Positions 40,171-50,173 are shown, counted from the first letter of the stretch. The stretch: 64,000 nucleotides of DNA from Alitibacter langaaensis DSM 22999 (GCF_003096995.1 NZ_QENU01000008.1:23410-87409), one strand, 5' to 3'. Notes: generated from the sequence alone by a model not told the origin. Translations and numbers: made by a program.

Positions 40171-41006
40171 TGAATTACGAATCTCAATTAAAAAGCCTTA
40201 AACTCGGGCAAAAAACAGAATATAAAGCCCAATACGACTGCACTTTGCTACAACCTGTGCCACGCGCGTTAAATCGTGACGGCTTAGGCATTACCACGCA
40301 ACAGCCGTTCAACCAAGGTGCGGATATTTGGACGGCTTATGAAATTTCGTGGCTGAACGCAAAAGGCTTGCCACAAGTCGCCATTGCCGATGTAGAAATT
40401 GATTTTCGCTCGGTGAATTTAATTGAATCGAAAAGTTTTAAACTTTATTTGAACAGCTTTAACCAAACACACTTTACCTCTTTTGACGAAGTCCAACGCA
40501 CAATGCAACAAGATCTCAGCGAATGCGCGCAAGGGGATGTCAAAGTGCGGTTAAATTCTGTCGAGTTTTATACTAATCAGCCGATCAATGCGCTGGCTGG
40601 CGAATTAATTGACGCGCAAGACATTGAAATTTCAGATTATGGCTTTAATGCCGAGCTATTAGCGGATTGCACGGATAAAAATTGGGTGGAAGAACGTTTA
40701 GTCAGCCATTTGCTAAAATCCAATTGTTTAATCACCAGCCAACCAGATTGGGGCAGCCTGCAAATTCACTATGTTGGCAAACAAATCAATCGTGAAAAAT
40801 TATTGCGTTACATTGTGTCATTCCGCCAACATAACGAATTTCATGAACAATGCGTGGAACGGATTTTTTGCGACATTATGCGCTTTGCCAAACCCGAGAA
40901 ACTCACGGTTTACGCACGCTACACACGCCGTGGCGGGTTAGATATTAATCCGTTTCGTTCCAATTTTGAAACTGTTCCAAGCAATTTACGCTTGGCACGC
41001 CAATAA
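40170..41006 (+). CDS. queF: NADPH-dependent 7-cyano-7-deazaguanine reductase
   Basis: Reduces preQ0 to preQ1 for queuosine in tRNA. It is the long (YqcD-type) Que[19 protein letters not shown] substrate-binding block, and catalytic Cys in [14 protein letters not shown] (about residue 187) followed by CVERIF and the [16 protein letters not shown] end. The open frame reaches 40122, but homology and the one-base overlap with the preceding stop favour ATG at 40170 (278 residues, E. coli 282). Confidence 0.95.
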   Translation: MNYESQLKSLKLGQKTEYKAQYDCTLLQPVPRALNRDGLGITTQQPFNQGADIWTAYEISWLNAKGLPQVAIADVEIDFRSVNLIESKSFKLYLNSFNQTHFTSFDEVQRTMQQDLSECAQGDVKVRLNSVEFYTNQPINALAGELIDAQDIEISDYGFNAELLADCTDKNWVEERLVSHLLKSNCLITSQPDWGSLQIHYVGKQINREKLLRYIVSFRQHNEFHEQCVERIFCDIMRFAKPEKLTVYARYTRRGGLDINPFRSNFETVPSNLRLARQ

Positions 41007-41024
41007 AAGATTATAAGGAAAATT

Positions 41025-42389
41025 ATGAGCCATATTCATTATGTAAACCCGAAAGGCAGCATGGATTTGCTTTCTCACGCAGAAGTGAAACAGCTGAGAA
41101 AACAGGCCACTTCATCACTTTATCAACTTTACCGCAATTGTTCATTAGCGGTATTAAATTCAGGGGCGGTAACCGATGACAGCCGTGCCCTACTCGGCAA
41201 ATATGCGGATTTTGATATTAATCTCATCGCCAAAGAACGTGGCGTTGCCCTTGAATTGCATAATCCGCCCGAAACCGCATTTGTGGACGATGTGATGATT
41301 CGCAATATCCAATTCCATTTATTCGCGGTGTTGCGTGATATTTTATTCGTCAACGCAATGATGCAGCGTTTTGGCTTGGGGCAACCACAAAGTAGCGAAG
41401 ACATTACCAACCAAGTGTTCAGTATCCTACGTAATGCAAAAGCCTTGATTGTGGGCGAAGATCCTAATCTTGTGGTTTGCTGGGGCGGACATTCAATCAG
41501 CCAAATAGAATACCAATATTGCCGTGCAGTCGGGCTAGAATTGGGGCATCGAGAACTCAATATTATTACAGGCTGCGGAACAGGCGTAATGGAAGCACCA
41601 ATGAAAGGTGCTGCCATTGGGCACGCCAACCAGCGTTACAAAAATAGCCGTTTCATTGGTATTACCGAGCCATCGATTATCGCCTCTGAGCCGCCAAATC
41701 CCATTGTGAATGAATTGATCATTATGCCGGATATTGAAAAACGCCTTGAAGCCTTTGTGCGTATGGGGCATGGCATTGTAATTTTCCCTGGTGGCCCAGG
41801 CACATTTGAAGAATTTATGTTTATTTTGGGCATTAAATTGAATCCGCAAAATCAAGCGCAGCATTTGCCTTTAGTATTAACTGGCCCTAAAGAAAGTGCG
41901 GATTATTTTGCTGCCATCGATCATTTTGTGGCGGAAACCTTAGGTGCAGAAGCGCAAAAGCAATATGAAATTATTATTGACGATCCTGCTGCCGTGGCGC
42001 GCCAAATGCATAAAGCCATGATTGATGTGAAAAAACAACGCTACGAAAATACCGACAGCTATGCCTTTAACTGGTCGCTTAAAATTGATGCAGAATTGCA
42101 ACATCCATTTATCCCAACCCATGAAAATATGGCAAACCTCAATTTGCATTTAAACCAAAGTGCGGTCAATTTAGCCGCAAATTTACGCCGCGCCTTTTCT
42201 GGCATTGTGGCAGGCAATATCAAGGCGGAAACCCAAGATCAAATTGAAAAATTGGGTAAATTCCAGCTAAAAGGTGATGCGGATTTAATGCGCAAAATGG
42301 ATGAATTATTGCAAAGTTTTGTGAAACAACACCGTATGAAATTGCCAACGGGCGATGCTTATGTGCCTTGTTATCAAATCACACGTTAA
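41025..42389 (+). CDS. ppnN: Pyrimidine/purine nucleotide 5'-monophosphate nucleosidase
   Basis: Splits nucleoside monophosphates into base and ribose-5-phosphate; in E. coli PpnN (YgdH) is activated by (p)ppGpp and adjusts purine pools. The LOG-type motif [11 protein letters not shown] is near residues 255-265, with [16 protein letters not shown] near 182-197. Length 454 equals E. coli PpnN. It follows queF by 18 bases with AAGGA before the ATG, so yqcC/truC and this operon retain the enterobacterial gene order. Confidence 0.93.
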   Translation: MSHIHYVNPKGSMDLLSHAEVKQLRKQATSSLYQLYRNCSLAVLNSGAVTDDSRALLGKYADFDINLIAKERGVALELHNPPETAFVDDVMIRNIQFHLFAVLRDILFVNAMMQRFGLGQPQSSEDITNQVFSILRNAKALIVGEDPNLVVCWGGHSISQIEYQYCRAVGLELGHRELNIITGCGTGVMEAPMKGAAIGHANQRYKNSRFIGITEPSIIASEPPNPIVNELIIMPDIEKRLEAFVRMGHGIVIFPGGPGTFEEFMFILGIKLNPQNQAQHLPLVLTGPKESADYFAAIDHFVAETLGAEAQKQYEIIIDDPAAVARQMHKAMIDVKKQRYENTDSYAFNWSLKIDAELQHPFIPTHENMANLNLHLNQSAVNLAANLRRAFSGIVAGNIKAETQDQIEKLGKFQLKGDADLMRKMDELLQSFVKQHRMKLPTGDAYVPCYQITR

Positions 42390-42471
42390 TGCATTTATTT
42401 CAGATGGCCGACTTTTAGCCGCTGATTATCTTTGCACACCAAATATAAAATAGAATTTTTAAGGAAAGTAC

Positions 42472-43170
42472 ATGAAAAAAATCGAACAACTTTTTGCCAA
42501 CAATCATAGTTGGGCAACACGTATGCGTGAAGAAAATAATGACTACTTCCGCGATCTCGCAGAAAAGCAAACGCCTGATTATCTTTGGATTGGTTGTTCC
42601 GACAGCCGTGTTCCCGCTGAAAAACTCACCAATTTAGGACCGGGAGAACTTTTTGTTCACCGCAATATCGGTAACCAAGTGATCCACACCGATCTAAACT
42701 GCCTTTCTGTGGTGCAATATGCCGTTGATGTGCTCAATATTGAACATATCATCATTTGCGGGCATACAAACTGTGGCGGTATCAAAGCGGCAATGATTAA
42801 ACAAGATCTCGGTTTAGCCAACAACTGGCTGCTCCATATTCGCGATATTTGGTTTAAACATAGCAGTTTGTTAGGCGGTCTTTCCCCTGAAAAGCGCGCG
42901 GATATGCTCACTAAACTCAATGTAGCAGAACAAGTTTACAACCTAGGGCGCTCTTCTATCATACAAGACGCTTGGGCAAGGGGGGCTAAACTCTCAATAC
43001 ACGGCTGGGTTTATGATGTCAGCGATGGCTACTTAATCGACCAAGGCGTACTCGCCACAAGCAGCGAAAGCCTTGAAATCTCCTACCGCAATGCCATTGC
43101 ACGCTTACACAGTTTAAACGAAGAAGATATCTTCAAAAAAGAAACAAAAGAAAACACAGAAAATTTATAA
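42472..43170 (+). CDS. can: Beta-class carbonic anhydrase
   Basis: Interconverts CO2 and bicarbonate, supplying bicarbonate for carboxylases such as Ppc at ambient CO2. Zinc ligands and catalytic dyad are GCSDSRVPA (C42, D44, R46) and [10 protein letters not shown] (H98, C101). Length 232 fits the beta class (H. influenzae enzyme 229). The structure known for the Haemophilus enzyme shows allosteric bicarbonate control; the residues for that are not assessed here. Uptake-sequence terminator follows. Confidence 0.96.
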   Translation: MKKIEQLFANNHSWATRMREENNDYFRDLAEKQTPDYLWIGCSDSRVPAEKLTNLGPGELFVHRNIGNQVIHTDLNCLSVVQYAVDVLNIEHIIICGHTNCGGIKAAMIKQDLGLANNWLLHIRDIWFKHSSLLGGLSPEKRADMLTKLNVAEQVYNLGRSSIIQDAWARGAKLSIHGWVYDVSDGYLIDQGVLATSSESLEISYRNAIARLHSLNEEDIFKKETKENTENL

Positions 43171-43212
43171 AAATTTGACCGCACTTAATACTCTCAAGTG
43201 CGGTCAATTTTT
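43171..43212 (+). terminator. Terminator of can (paired uptake sequences)
   Basis: TTGACCGCACTT (43175-43186) and AAGTGCGGTCAA (43196-43207) form a perfect 12-base stem with a T-rich tail. It also follows the convergent YnhF-like gene and could end both. Confidence 0.85.
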
Positions 43213-43227
43213 GTTAAGTTTTTGCTA

Positions 43228-43308
43228 TTAAAAAATGGCTGTTGCTAGAAATACTACGATTGCTAACGAAAGCACAGTCATCATCATTGAGTAACCGAAA
43301 TCGCTCAT
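43228..43308 (-). CDS. ynhF: YnhF-like small membrane protein (26 residues)
   Basis: A short frame encoding MSDFGYSMMMTVLSLAIVVF plus LATAIF: a polar N-terminus followed by one membrane helix. E. coli YnhF (29 residues, starting MSTDLKFS) has the same layout and also lies next to purR, which supports orthology. AGGAG sits six bases before the ATG at 43308; an in-frame ATG at 43311 is spaced too closely. Divergent from purR, with 117 bases between the starts. Function unknown. The gene is too short to have been caught by a usual length cut-off. Confidence 0.7.
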   Translation of the reverse strand: MSDFGYSMMMTVLSLAIVVFLATAIF

Positions 43309-43425
43309 CATCTTCTCCTAAATACTAATTGCTAAACGATTGCATTCTAACAGTTATCTATAATTTTTCCATATTAATTTTTCATTATTGCCGTATAATA
43401 CGCAAAATTTTAAGGAGAATATTTC

Positions 43426-44430
43426 ATGGCAACAATCAAAGATGTCGCAAAATTGGCAGGGGTTTCCACCACCACCGTTTCGCACGTAATTAATAAAACT
43501 CGCCACGTCGCTGAAGACACCAAAAATATCGTTTTAAGCGCAATTGAAGAACTCAACTATTCCCCGAGCGCTGTTGCTCGCAGCTTGAAAGTGAATACCA
43601 CAAAATCTATCGGTATGATTGTGACCACCAGCGAAGCGCCCTATTTCGCTGAAATTATTCATGCGGTCGAAGAACAATGTTATCGCCAAGGCTATTCACT
43701 CTTTTTATGCAATACGCAAAATAATCCTGAAAAAATCAAAAATCACGTCGAAATGTTGGCGAAAAAACGGGTAGATGGCATTTTGGTGATGTGTTCTGAA
43801 TATAAAGATGACAGCTTGGATTTGCTCAAAAATTATAGCAACATTCCTATGGTGGTAATGGACTGGGGCCCGTTGAACCCTAATACGGATCGCATTTTGG
43901 ATAACAGTTTCCAAGGCGGTTATTTGGCGGGGAAATATTTGGTCGAAAATGGACATAAAGAGATTGGTTATCTCAGTGCTGAATTAACGAAAACAACCGC
44001 GCGCAAACGCTATGAGGGCTTTTTAAAAGCCTTGCATGAAGCGGATTTGGAAATGAACCCTGATTGGTTATATGAAGGATCCTTTGAGCCTGAAGACGGT
44101 TATGAATGTATGAACCGTTTATTGGCGCAACCTGTTCGCCCAACCGCTGTGTTTTGCTGTAATGATATTATGGCATTTGGTGCGATTTCTGCAATTACCG
44201 AGAAAGGTTTGCGTGTTCCTGACGATATTTCCATTATCGGTTATGACAACGTGCATATTTCCCGTTTCTGCGCGCCGCCATTAACCACTATTCACCAATC
44301 CAAAGCGCGCCTAGGCGAACGTGCGCTCAACCTATTGTTTGAGCGGATTACCAATAAATCTGATGAACGTAAAACCATTGAGATTTATCCTGAATTAGTG
44401 ATACGAAAATCAGTGAAAAAAATCAATTAA
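43426..44430 (+). CDS. purR: Purine repressor PurR (LacI family)
   Basis: Binds hypoxanthine or guanine and represses purine genes. The N-terminal helix-turn-helix [20 protein letters not shown] and hinge helix [10 protein letters not shown] match E. coli PurR almost exactly; the effector domain follows with [15 protein letters not shown] and [11 protein letters not shown]. Length 334 (E. coli 341). TATAAT (43394-43399) forms the likely -10, with an 11/16 match to the PurR box (43400-43415) directly after it, which would allow weak autoregulation. Targets visible in this window are purHD and purEK. Confidence 0.96.
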   Translation: MATIKDVAKLAGVSTTTVSHVINKTRHVAEDTKNIVLSAIEELNYSPSAVARSLKVNTTKSIGMIVTTSEAPYFAEIIHAVEEQCYRQGYSLFLCNTQNNPEKIKNHVEMLAKKRVDGILVMCSEYKDDSLDLLKNYSNIPMVVMDWGPLNPNTDRILDNSFQGGYLAGKYLVENGHKEIGYLSAELTKTTARKRYEGFLKALHEADLEMNPDWLYEGSFEPEDGYECMNRLLAQPVRPTAVFCCNDIMAFGAISAITEKGLRVPDDISIIGYDNVHISRFCAPPLTTIHQSKARLGERALNLLFERITNKSDERKTIEIYPELVIRKSVKKIN

Positions 44431-44490
44431 TCCCAAGATACTGGGAAAATTTATCATTTAATGCGTGCTTTTGTGAAAGATATGCCAAAT

Positions 44491-44523
44491 AAAAAGCACG
44501 CATTATATTATGCGTGCCTTTAC
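44491..44523. terminator. Bidirectional terminator between purR and the ASADH-like gene
   Basis: GCACGCAT (44496-44503) and ATGCGTGC (44510-44517) form an 8-base stem; A5 precedes and T-rich sequence follows, so it can serve both converging genes. Confidence 0.8.
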
Positions 44524-44542
44524 TGCTCTATTTTCTATAACA

Positions 44543-45505
44543 CTATTCAATTCGCTGTTCGATAGTTTCTAGTAGTTTCACCGCTAACAATGCGAGATTA
44601 AAACGTTGTTCATCCGCCACAGACCAAAATTCAATGCCATTTTCCACCGCACTTAGGTTGCTGAGATGCAGTTTAACGCTTTCTTCATGGCTTTCTTGTT
44701 CGCCATTTAACACTGGCGTAATCAGATTATCTTCAACTTGAAGCAACTCATTCCCTTGCCATTGCGCTTTGATTTGCTCTGGATCCAATTCATAAGCTGA
44801 AAGTGCGGTCACTTTTTGTCCCATTCCATAGAACACTGGCGCTTGGATAGCATGAAATACCGCATTCACTGTGGGATAAATTTTTTGTAATTGTGCAGAT
44901 AAATTCACCGCACTTTTTGGAAATACATCAAAGGCTAAACGCTGTTCACCGTCATCCAATGGGATTCCATTGAGCAAATGTGCCGTTTGCCCTGCTAATT
45001 TAGACACGGTTTCACCATCGGTATAAGATGTGGGCAACATAGACGTAACAAATAGCTGAGTTAATTGATATTGTTCAATACATTGTGACAAACTCAAAAC
45101 AAGTTGGCTCACTTGCGGATCAGGCATAGCAACAATGTTACGTTGTTTAATATGTGCCAAATGTTCATCATTTGCGCTTGGAACAACCACAGGCACGCCT
45201 GCAATATTAGCGGTTACCCCTTTTATATCAATGACAACACAACCTGCTTCTGCAGCATTTGCAATATGCGTTGCTTGAGCGGTATCCCCAGCAAATAATA
45301 AATAATTAAATTCTGACCACTCGACTTCATCTACTGCTAACTGCGCTACTGCACGATTATTAAAACGCACGCCTTGTTCTTCGCCAAAGGGCGTAATTTC
45401 AACGATAGATAGCTTTTCTACGGGCAATTCACTTTTCTCTAAAAATTCAGCAATTTTCTCGCACAGTTCAAATTCTGCTGCGATAGCGACCGTTAATTTT
45501 GTCAT
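44543..45505 (-). CDS. Aspartate-semialdehyde dehydrogenase paralogue (Usg-like), lacking the catalytic Cys
   Basis: A 320-residue protein that aligns with aspartate-semialdehyde dehydrogenase family members such as E. coli Usg. The N-terminal Rossmann part is poorly preserved (MTKLTVAIAAEFELCEKIAE). In place of the active-site SNCxTN the sequence reads VVVPSANDEHLA, then VTSMLPTSYTDGETV, with no Cys, so it cannot form the thioester intermediate. In enterobacteria usg lies beside truA; here the neighbours are purR and glpF. Role unknown; a scaffold or regulatory protein is possible. Confidence 0.8.
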   Translation of the reverse strand: MTKLTVAIAAEFELCEKIAEFLEKSELPVEKLSIVEITPFGEEQGVRFNNRAVAQLAVDEVEWSEFNYLLFAGDTAQATHIANAAEAGCVVIDIKGVTANIAGVPVVVPSANDEHLAHIKQRNIVAMPDPQVSQLVLSLSQCIEQYQLTQLFVTSMLPTSYTDGETVSKLAGQTAHLLNGIPLDDGEQRLAFDVFPKSAVNLSAQLQKIYPTVNAVFHAIQAPVFYGMGQKVTALSAYELDPEQIKAQWQGNELLQVEDNLITPVLNGEQESHEESVKLHLSNLSAVENGIEFWSVADEQRFNLALLAVKLLETIEQRIE

Positions 45506-45640
45506 TTCTTATTCCTTGTTATTAAATAATTCGCCTATTCTACTGATATTTAGCGAAAAAAGGAAATGAGCGGATAACGGATGCAACATTGCACAGCGAA
45601 GAAAAAACAAGAATTTTTGTTACGTCAAATCATACAGATA

Positions 45641-45677
45641 AAAAGAACTCAAAATCGTTAAGTTTTGAGCTCTTTTT
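45641..45677 (-). terminator. Terminator of glpF
   Basis: GAACTCAAAA (45645-45654) and TTTTGAGCTC (45663-45672) pair with one G-T mismatch-type pair; A and T runs on both sides make it potentially bidirectional. Confidence 0.8.
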
Positions 45678-45696
45678 CATGGAATAACTGAAATCC

Positions 45697-46437
45697 TTAC
45701 ATAATGATGTTATAGGCGATTGCGGCAATCACACCACCTGTAATAGGGCCTAAAACAGGCACCCATGCATAGCCCCAATCTGGAGAAGTATTTAATTTTT
45801 TGCCTAAAATCGCTAATGCGATACGCGGGCCTAAATCACGGGCTGGATTAATGGCATAACCTGTTGTGCCGCCTAAACTTAAACCAATTGCCCAAACAAG
45901 AATGGCGACTGGCAATGCGCCGATAGAGCCTAATCCAATTGGTGCAGGCGCTTCTGTTCCCGGTAATACCACATGACCTGATGAAATATAGAAAATAACA
46001 GAAACAAGAACAACCGTGCCGACTACTTCACAGAAGAAGTTGCTTGCATAGTTGCGGATAGCAGGCTCGGTTGAGAAACAGGCACGTTTTGCACCAGCGT
46101 CTTCGGTAATTTTGAAATGATCACGATAGAACAAATATACTGTAAAGGCGCCGACAATACCGCCTGCAACCTGTGCGGCAATATAACCCGGAACCATCGC
46201 CCAATCAAAACCGCCTTTCACGGCAATGCCCAATGTTACAGCAGGATTTAAATGCGCACCGCTGTATTCCCCTGTTGCCACAACAGCAACATAAACGGCA
46301 AATGCCCAAGCGGTGGTGATCACAATCCAGCCTGAACTATTTCCTTTAGTTTTGTTCAAGCAAACATTGGCAACAACGCCATTACCCATTAATACTAATA
46401 ATGCTGTACCTAAAAATTCAGCTAAATACGCATTCAT
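45697..46437 (-). CDS. glpF: Glycerol facilitator (aquaglyceroporin)
   Basis: Inner-membrane channel that lets glycerol in; six helices with two half-helix NPA motifs: HLNPAVT (near residue 62) and INPARD (near 190). Length 246 is shorter than E. coli GlpF (281), mainly at the C-terminus. The divergent glpK at 46778 traps glycerol as glycerol-3-phosphate, so channel and kinase share the regulatory region although they are on opposite strands rather than in one operon as in E. coli. Confidence 0.94.
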   Translation of the reverse strand: MNAYLAEFLGTALLVLMGNGVVANVCLNKTKGNSSGWIVITTAWAFAVYVAVVATGEYSGAHLNPAVTLGIAVKGGFDWAMVPGYIAAQVAGGIVGAFTVYLFYRDHFKITEDAGAKRACFSTEPAIRNYASNFFCEVVGTVVLVSVIFYISSGHVVLPGTEAPAPIGLGSIGALPVAILVWAIGLSLGGTTGYAINPARDLGPRIALAILGKKLNTSPDWGYAWVPVLGPITGGVIAAIAYNIIM

Positions 46438-46473
46438 AAGACGCTCCTTATAATTTATTGAACTATCTTTGCA

Positions 46474-46705
46474 AATTCGTTCATATTCAATACAAAATAC
46501 GGAATAGCGCTTACTAGAGTGATTGTTATTATCTTGCTTTAAAAATGAAATTCAATGCGGGATTTCAATTTTTTAACAAATTTGTTAACAAGATCACGTT
46601 AATGAACAAATGTTTTTTTGCTTTTGTGATTCAGCTCAAAATTTCAGAAAAATCCCATTTAAATTGTGGGATTAATGAATTAATGTAAGCACGCAATTCG
46701 TTCAT
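46474..46705. promoter_or_regulatory. glpF/glpK divergent control region
   Basis: A 340-base gap without genes. Two CRP-like sites are visible: TGTTAACAAGATCACG (46583-46598, 8 of 10 core positions) and TGTGATTCAGCTCAAA (46625-46640, 9 of 10 core positions), 42 bases apart, four helical turns. The 11-mer AATTCGTTCAT occurs at 46474-46484 and again at 46695-46705, near each gene, in the same orientation; these could be GlpR half-sites, which is a guess. Catabolite control of both genes is inferred. Confidence 0.5.
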
Positions 46706-46777
46706 TGATACTCAAAACTGGGAAATATCTTACTAAAAACTAAAACTTATCACTCCCCTCATAAAAGGAATTGATTT

Positions 46778-48289
46778 ATGACAGATAAAAAATACATCAT
46801 TGCATTAGACCAAGGCACAACAAGTTCTCGTGCGGTGTTACTCGATCATAACGCGAATGTTGTTGAAATTGCTCAACGTGAATTCACCCAAATTTATCCG
46901 CAAGCAGGCTGGGTGGAACATAACCCAATGGAGATTTGGGCGACCCAAAGTTCAACCTTAAATGAAGTGGTGGCGAAAGCAGGCATTACTTCCGATGAAA
47001 TCGCAGCGATTGGGATCACAAACCAACGTGAAACCACTATCGTCTGGGAAAAAGCAACAGGCACACCAGTTTACAATGCGATTGTATGGCAATGTCGCCG
47101 CACATCTGACATTACCGATAAGCTCAAAGCTGATGGTTATGAAGAATATATCCGCAATACAACGGGCTTAGTGGTGGATCCTTATTTCTCTGGCACAAAA
47201 GTCAAATGGATTTTAGATAACGTAGAAGGCGCGCGTGAAAAAGCAGAACGTGGCGAATTATTATTCGGTACCGTGGATACTTGGCTTGTTTGGAAATTAA
47301 CTCAAGGCCGTGTTCATGTAACAGATTACACCAACGCATCGCGTACGATGTTATTCAACATCCACACTAAACAGTGGGATGACAAAATGTTAGAAATCTT
47401 AAATATCCCACGTTCAATGTTGCCTGAAGTGAAAAACTCTTCTGAAGTATATGGACAAACCAATATCGGTGGTAAAGGTGGCGTGCGTATTCCTGTGGCA
47501 GGTATTGCGGGCGACCAACAAGCGGCGTTATATGGACATTTATGTGTTACCGCAGGTCAAGCAAAAAACACTTACGGCACAGGTTGCTTTATGCTACTCC
47601 ACACTGGTAACAAAGCGATTACATCAAAAAATGGCTTGCTCACAACCATTGCTTGTAACGCAAAAGGCGAACCTGAATATGCGCTTGAAGGCTCTGTATT
47701 TATTGCTGGCGCTTCTATTCAATGGTTGCGTGATGAACTCAAAATTGTACACGACAGCTATGACAGTGAATACTTCGCCACCAAAGTGCCAAACACCAAC
47801 GGCGTTTATGTGGTGCCTGCATTCACAGGTTTAGGCGCGCCATATTGGGATCCTTATGCGCGCGGGGCAATTTTAGGGTTATCTCGTGGTGCAAACCGCA
47901 ATCACATCGTGCGTGCAACCCTAGAATCTATCGCTTACCAAACTCGTGATGTGTTAGAAGCGATGCAATCAGATTCAGGTGAAAAATTGAAATATCTCCG
48001 TGTGGATGGTGGTGCAACAGCCAACAACTTCTTGATGCAGTTCCAATCTGATATTTTAGACGTAAACGTTGAACGCCCTGTCGTGAAAGAAGTGACAGCA
48101 TTGGGGGCGGCTTATCTAGCGGGTCTTGCCGTTGGCTTCTGGAAAGACTTGAGTGAATTGCAAAATAAAGCCCGTGTTGAACGCACATTCAGCCCTGACG
48201 ATGACAACGAAAAACGCGAACGCCGTTACAAAGGCTGGAAAAAAGCAGTTCGCCGTGTATTAGAATGGGAAAAAGAAGACGCTGAATAA
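46778..48289 (+). CDS. glpK: Glycerol kinase
   Basis: Phosphorylates glycerol to glycerol-3-phosphate. The FGGY-kinase features are present: [12 protein letters not shown] at the N-terminus, [40 protein letters not shown], and YGTGCFMLL. Length 503 (E. coli 502). Ribosome site AAAGGAA precedes ATG. The stop codon and following bases (AATAATCCAGCAATAA) recur at 52002, see the repeat entry. Confidence 0.97.
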   Translation: MTDKKYIIALDQGTTSSRAVLLDHNANVVEIAQREFTQIYPQAGWVEHNPMEIWATQSSTLNEVVAKAGITSDEIAAIGITNQRETTIVWEKATGTPVYNAIVWQCRRTSDITDKLKADGYEEYIRNTTGLVVDPYFSGTKVKWILDNVEGAREKAERGELLFGTVDTWLVWKLTQGRVHVTDYTNASRTMLFNIHTKQWDDKMLEILNIPRSMLPEVKNSSEVYGQTNIGGKGGVRIPVAGIAGDQQAALYGHLCVTAGQAKNTYGTGCFMLLHTGNKAITSKNGLLTTIACNAKGEPEYALEGSVFIAGASIQWLRDELKIVHDSYDSEYFATKVPNTNGVYVVPAFTGLGAPYWDPYARGAILGLSRGANRNHIVRATLESIAYQTRDVLEAMQSDSGEKLKYLRVDGGATANNFLMQFQSDILDVNVERPVVKEVTALGAAYLAGLAVGFWKDLSELQNKARVERTFSPDDDNEKRERRYKGWKKAVRRVLEWEKEDAE

Positions 48290-48346
48290 TCCAGCAATAA
48301 CCCAAAGTGCGGTCAAATTTTTTAAAATTTTTGACCGCACTTTTTT
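48285..48346. repeat. Left copy of direct repeat (glpK end plus terminator)
   Basis: The block AATAATCCAGCAATAA (48285-48300), containing the glpK stop, a 4-base spacer, then 42 bases of inverted uptake sequences that form the glpK terminator (48305-48346). The same arrangement occurs at 52002-52064 with a 5-base spacer, flanking the islet between. Confidence 0.85.
48305..48346 (+). terminator. Terminator of glpK (paired uptake sequences)
   Basis: AAGTGCGGTCAAA and TTTGACCGCACTT pair around an AT-rich loop, followed by a T run; stem of at least 13 bases. An identical 42-base copy lies at 52023-52064. Confidence 0.9.
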
Positions 48347-48591
48347 GCCCAATCGGCAAAATTAATGGATTTATTCCAGCTATTGCCTATACCTATCCCC
48401 ACTCAATACCCCGATAAATTGCATTTTCCTTTCCTAGTAAGGCATTCAAATTCAATCCTTTGATGATCTAAATAGTATTTGGCGAGCTTATTCATATTGT
48501 GTCATTTGCTAACACAATAAAATCATATTATGCGACACAAAATATCATATCAATATATAAAATAGCCTTTATTTATCTTCAAGGAATCACA
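48347..48591. other. Gene-free AT-rich leader of the islet
   Basis: About 245 bases with no recognisable gene. It contains the inverted repeat ATTGTGT-N9-ACACAAT (48496-48518), possibly an operator, about 75 bases before the start of the unknown gene. An ATG in frame at 48499 lies in this dyad and lacks a ribosome site. Confidence 0.4.
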
Positions 48592-49059
48592 ATGGACAAC
48601 CTAATTCAATATTTTACTGATAAAACCAAAGCCGCATTAAAAATATCTCTCAAAGATGATAATGTGAATGTTGAAAATTTATCATCTGAGAAAGCAGCAG
48701 AAATCATCAATAATTTTATGGTGACTGATGACTCTTCAAGACCCCTATATATTGACACCGCAGATATCAAATATGTGCTACAAGATCGAGACTTAGAATG
48801 TATTTTTGTTGAAATTGACTCTTGGAAAAATCTCAATGATTTTTATCAAAAAATAGATAAGATCATGAAATATATCAAACCTAACAACGAGATTTTATGC
48901 GCTATTGAATCTGGAGAAGATATAGAGTTAGACCAGTACAATTATATTGCAAAGGCCATGCATAGTTTTAAACCGAAAAATGGAAGTGCTATTGTAGGGC
49001 TGAATATCATAGAGTCGCTTTTAGGCAAGCTAAACATGTTTATATGTTGGGGCATTTAA
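48592..49059 (+). CDS. Hypothetical protein, unrecognised
   Basis: A 155-residue protein I cannot assign. The ATG at 48592 has AAGGAAT upstream, unlike the earlier in-frame ATG at 48499. It is acidic in the middle (VNVENLSSEKAAEIINNFM, DTADIKYVLQDRDLE) and ends in a hydrophobic tail (IIESLLGKLNMFICWGI); no clear signal peptide or known motif. The tail recalls a short conserved C-terminal segment in some filament-forming proteins, but this is too weak to use. Codon use is more AT-rich than in neighbouring core genes, in keeping with acquisition. First gene of the islet. Confidence 0.65.
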   Translation: MDNLIQYFTDKTKAALKISLKDDNVNVENLSSEKAAEIINNFMVTDDSSRPLYIDTADIKYVLQDRDLECIFVEIDSWKNLNDFYQKIDKIMKYIKPNNEILCAIESGEDIELDQYNYIAKAMHSFKPKNGSAIVGLNIIESLLGKLNMFICWGI

Positions 49060-49186
49060 CTATAAAAATTGTGCGATTTTATAAATCTGAGAATGAAATA
49101 GCATTATCAGAATTTATGATTTAAGAATGCTCAATTTAACCAATTGATTATGCTATAATTTTTTAAATTAATACTTGGAGAAAATT

Positions 49187-50173
49187 ATGGCAAATCGACC
49201 AAAAGATATTGATGCAACGCTTTTACTGTTAGAAATTTTACGGATGATTCCTAAGTTGCCAGAGAGCATAGAAGCCAGAAAAATTCACCAAAAACTCGCT
49301 GATTTAGGTTTTAAACGTGATTTACGCAGTATTCAGCGGGCTTTGCAAATGCTCTGCCAACATTTTGATGATTTAGAATGTAATGATGATAGTAAGCCTT
49401 ACACTTATTATTGGAAAGAGCGTTCAGCTGGCTTTGCGCTGCCTATTTTAAATGAGCAACAATCACTATTGTTAAAACTGGCGGAAAAACAGCTGAAATA
49501 TCTATTGCCTGCGAATATTATGTCTGCGATGCAACCGTTTTTTGATCAGGCTGAGCGAATGGTTTCAGGGGCTTATCCAAATGGCAAAGAAAAGCCTGCG
49601 CAACAATGGCTAGGTAAAGTTTGTGTCACGCCGACAAGTTTGCCGCTAATTCCTGCCAAAATAAAAGAAGAGATTTTTTCAGCTGTTAGTCAAGCTTTGT
49701 ATTTAAATAAATTATTGAAAGTTGAATACCAAAATCCAAAGGGCAAAAAACACGCAGCCACCATTATGCCGCTCGCAATTGCACAGCAAGGTGCGACCAT
49801 TTATCTAATTTGTCGTTTTGATGGGTTTTCTGATACGCGAATGTTAGCAATGCATCGTATTCGTAAAGCGGAAATTTCTACATTTAGTTTTGAACGTCCG
49901 AAAGATTTTAATTTACAAACTTATCAAGAAGAAGGTCATTTAGGTTTTGCTAGCTATCAAAACATTCGTAAAATCCGCCTGACCTTTTCAATTTCAAAAT
50001 GGGCAGGCTTTCATTTAACGGAAACGCCAATTTCCAAAGATCAACAACTTTTAGAAGAAAGTGATGAACATTACCGTTTTCGAGCAACGGTTTCTGAAAA
50101 TGATATGCTCGAATGGTGGATCTTAAAATTTGGCGAAGATATTTGGGATATAGAACGAGAGCCATTAACATAA
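49187..50173 (+). CDS. WYL-domain transcriptional regulator
   Basis: A 328-residue regulator. The N-terminal helix-turn-helix (about 9-60: TLLLLEILRMIPKLP, then KIHQKLADLGFKRDLRSIQR) is followed by a WYL-like ligand-binding domain (about 160-235; LLKVEYQNPKGKK, MPLAIAQQGATIYLICRFDG, MLAMHRIRKAEIS) and a C-terminal extension (RATVSENDMLEWWILKFGEDI). A TTG four codons earlier opens the frame, but GGAG sits before the ATG at 49187. TATAAT (49154-49159) gives it its own promoter. WYL regulators commonly govern defence or NAD/nucleic-acid-linked loci; a regulatory link to the two following genes is inferred. Confidence 0.88.
   Translation: MANRPKDIDATLLLLEILRMIPKLPESIEARKIHQKLADLGFKRDLRSIQRALQMLCQHFDDLECNDDSKPYTYYWKERSAGFALPILNEQQSLLLKLAEKQLKYLLPANIMSAMQPFFDQAERMVSGAYPNGKEKPAQQWLGKVCVTPTSLPLIPAKIKEEIFSAVSQALYLNKLLKVEYQNPKGKKHAATIMPLAIAQQGATIYLICRFDGFSDTRMLAMHRIRKAEISTFSFERPKDFNLQTYQEEGHLGFASYQNIRKIRLTFSISKWAGFHLTETPISKDQQLLEESDEHYRFRATVSENDMLEWWILKFGEDIWDIEREPLT

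Noticed and set aside
41129..41629. 166-codon frame antisense to ppnN
   Set aside because: Long only because of the codon pattern of ppnN on the other strand; no family likeness.
43400..43415. PurR box upstream of purR
   Set aside because: Only 11 of 16 positions and the central CG is absent; mentioned as a weak possibility but not called as an operator.
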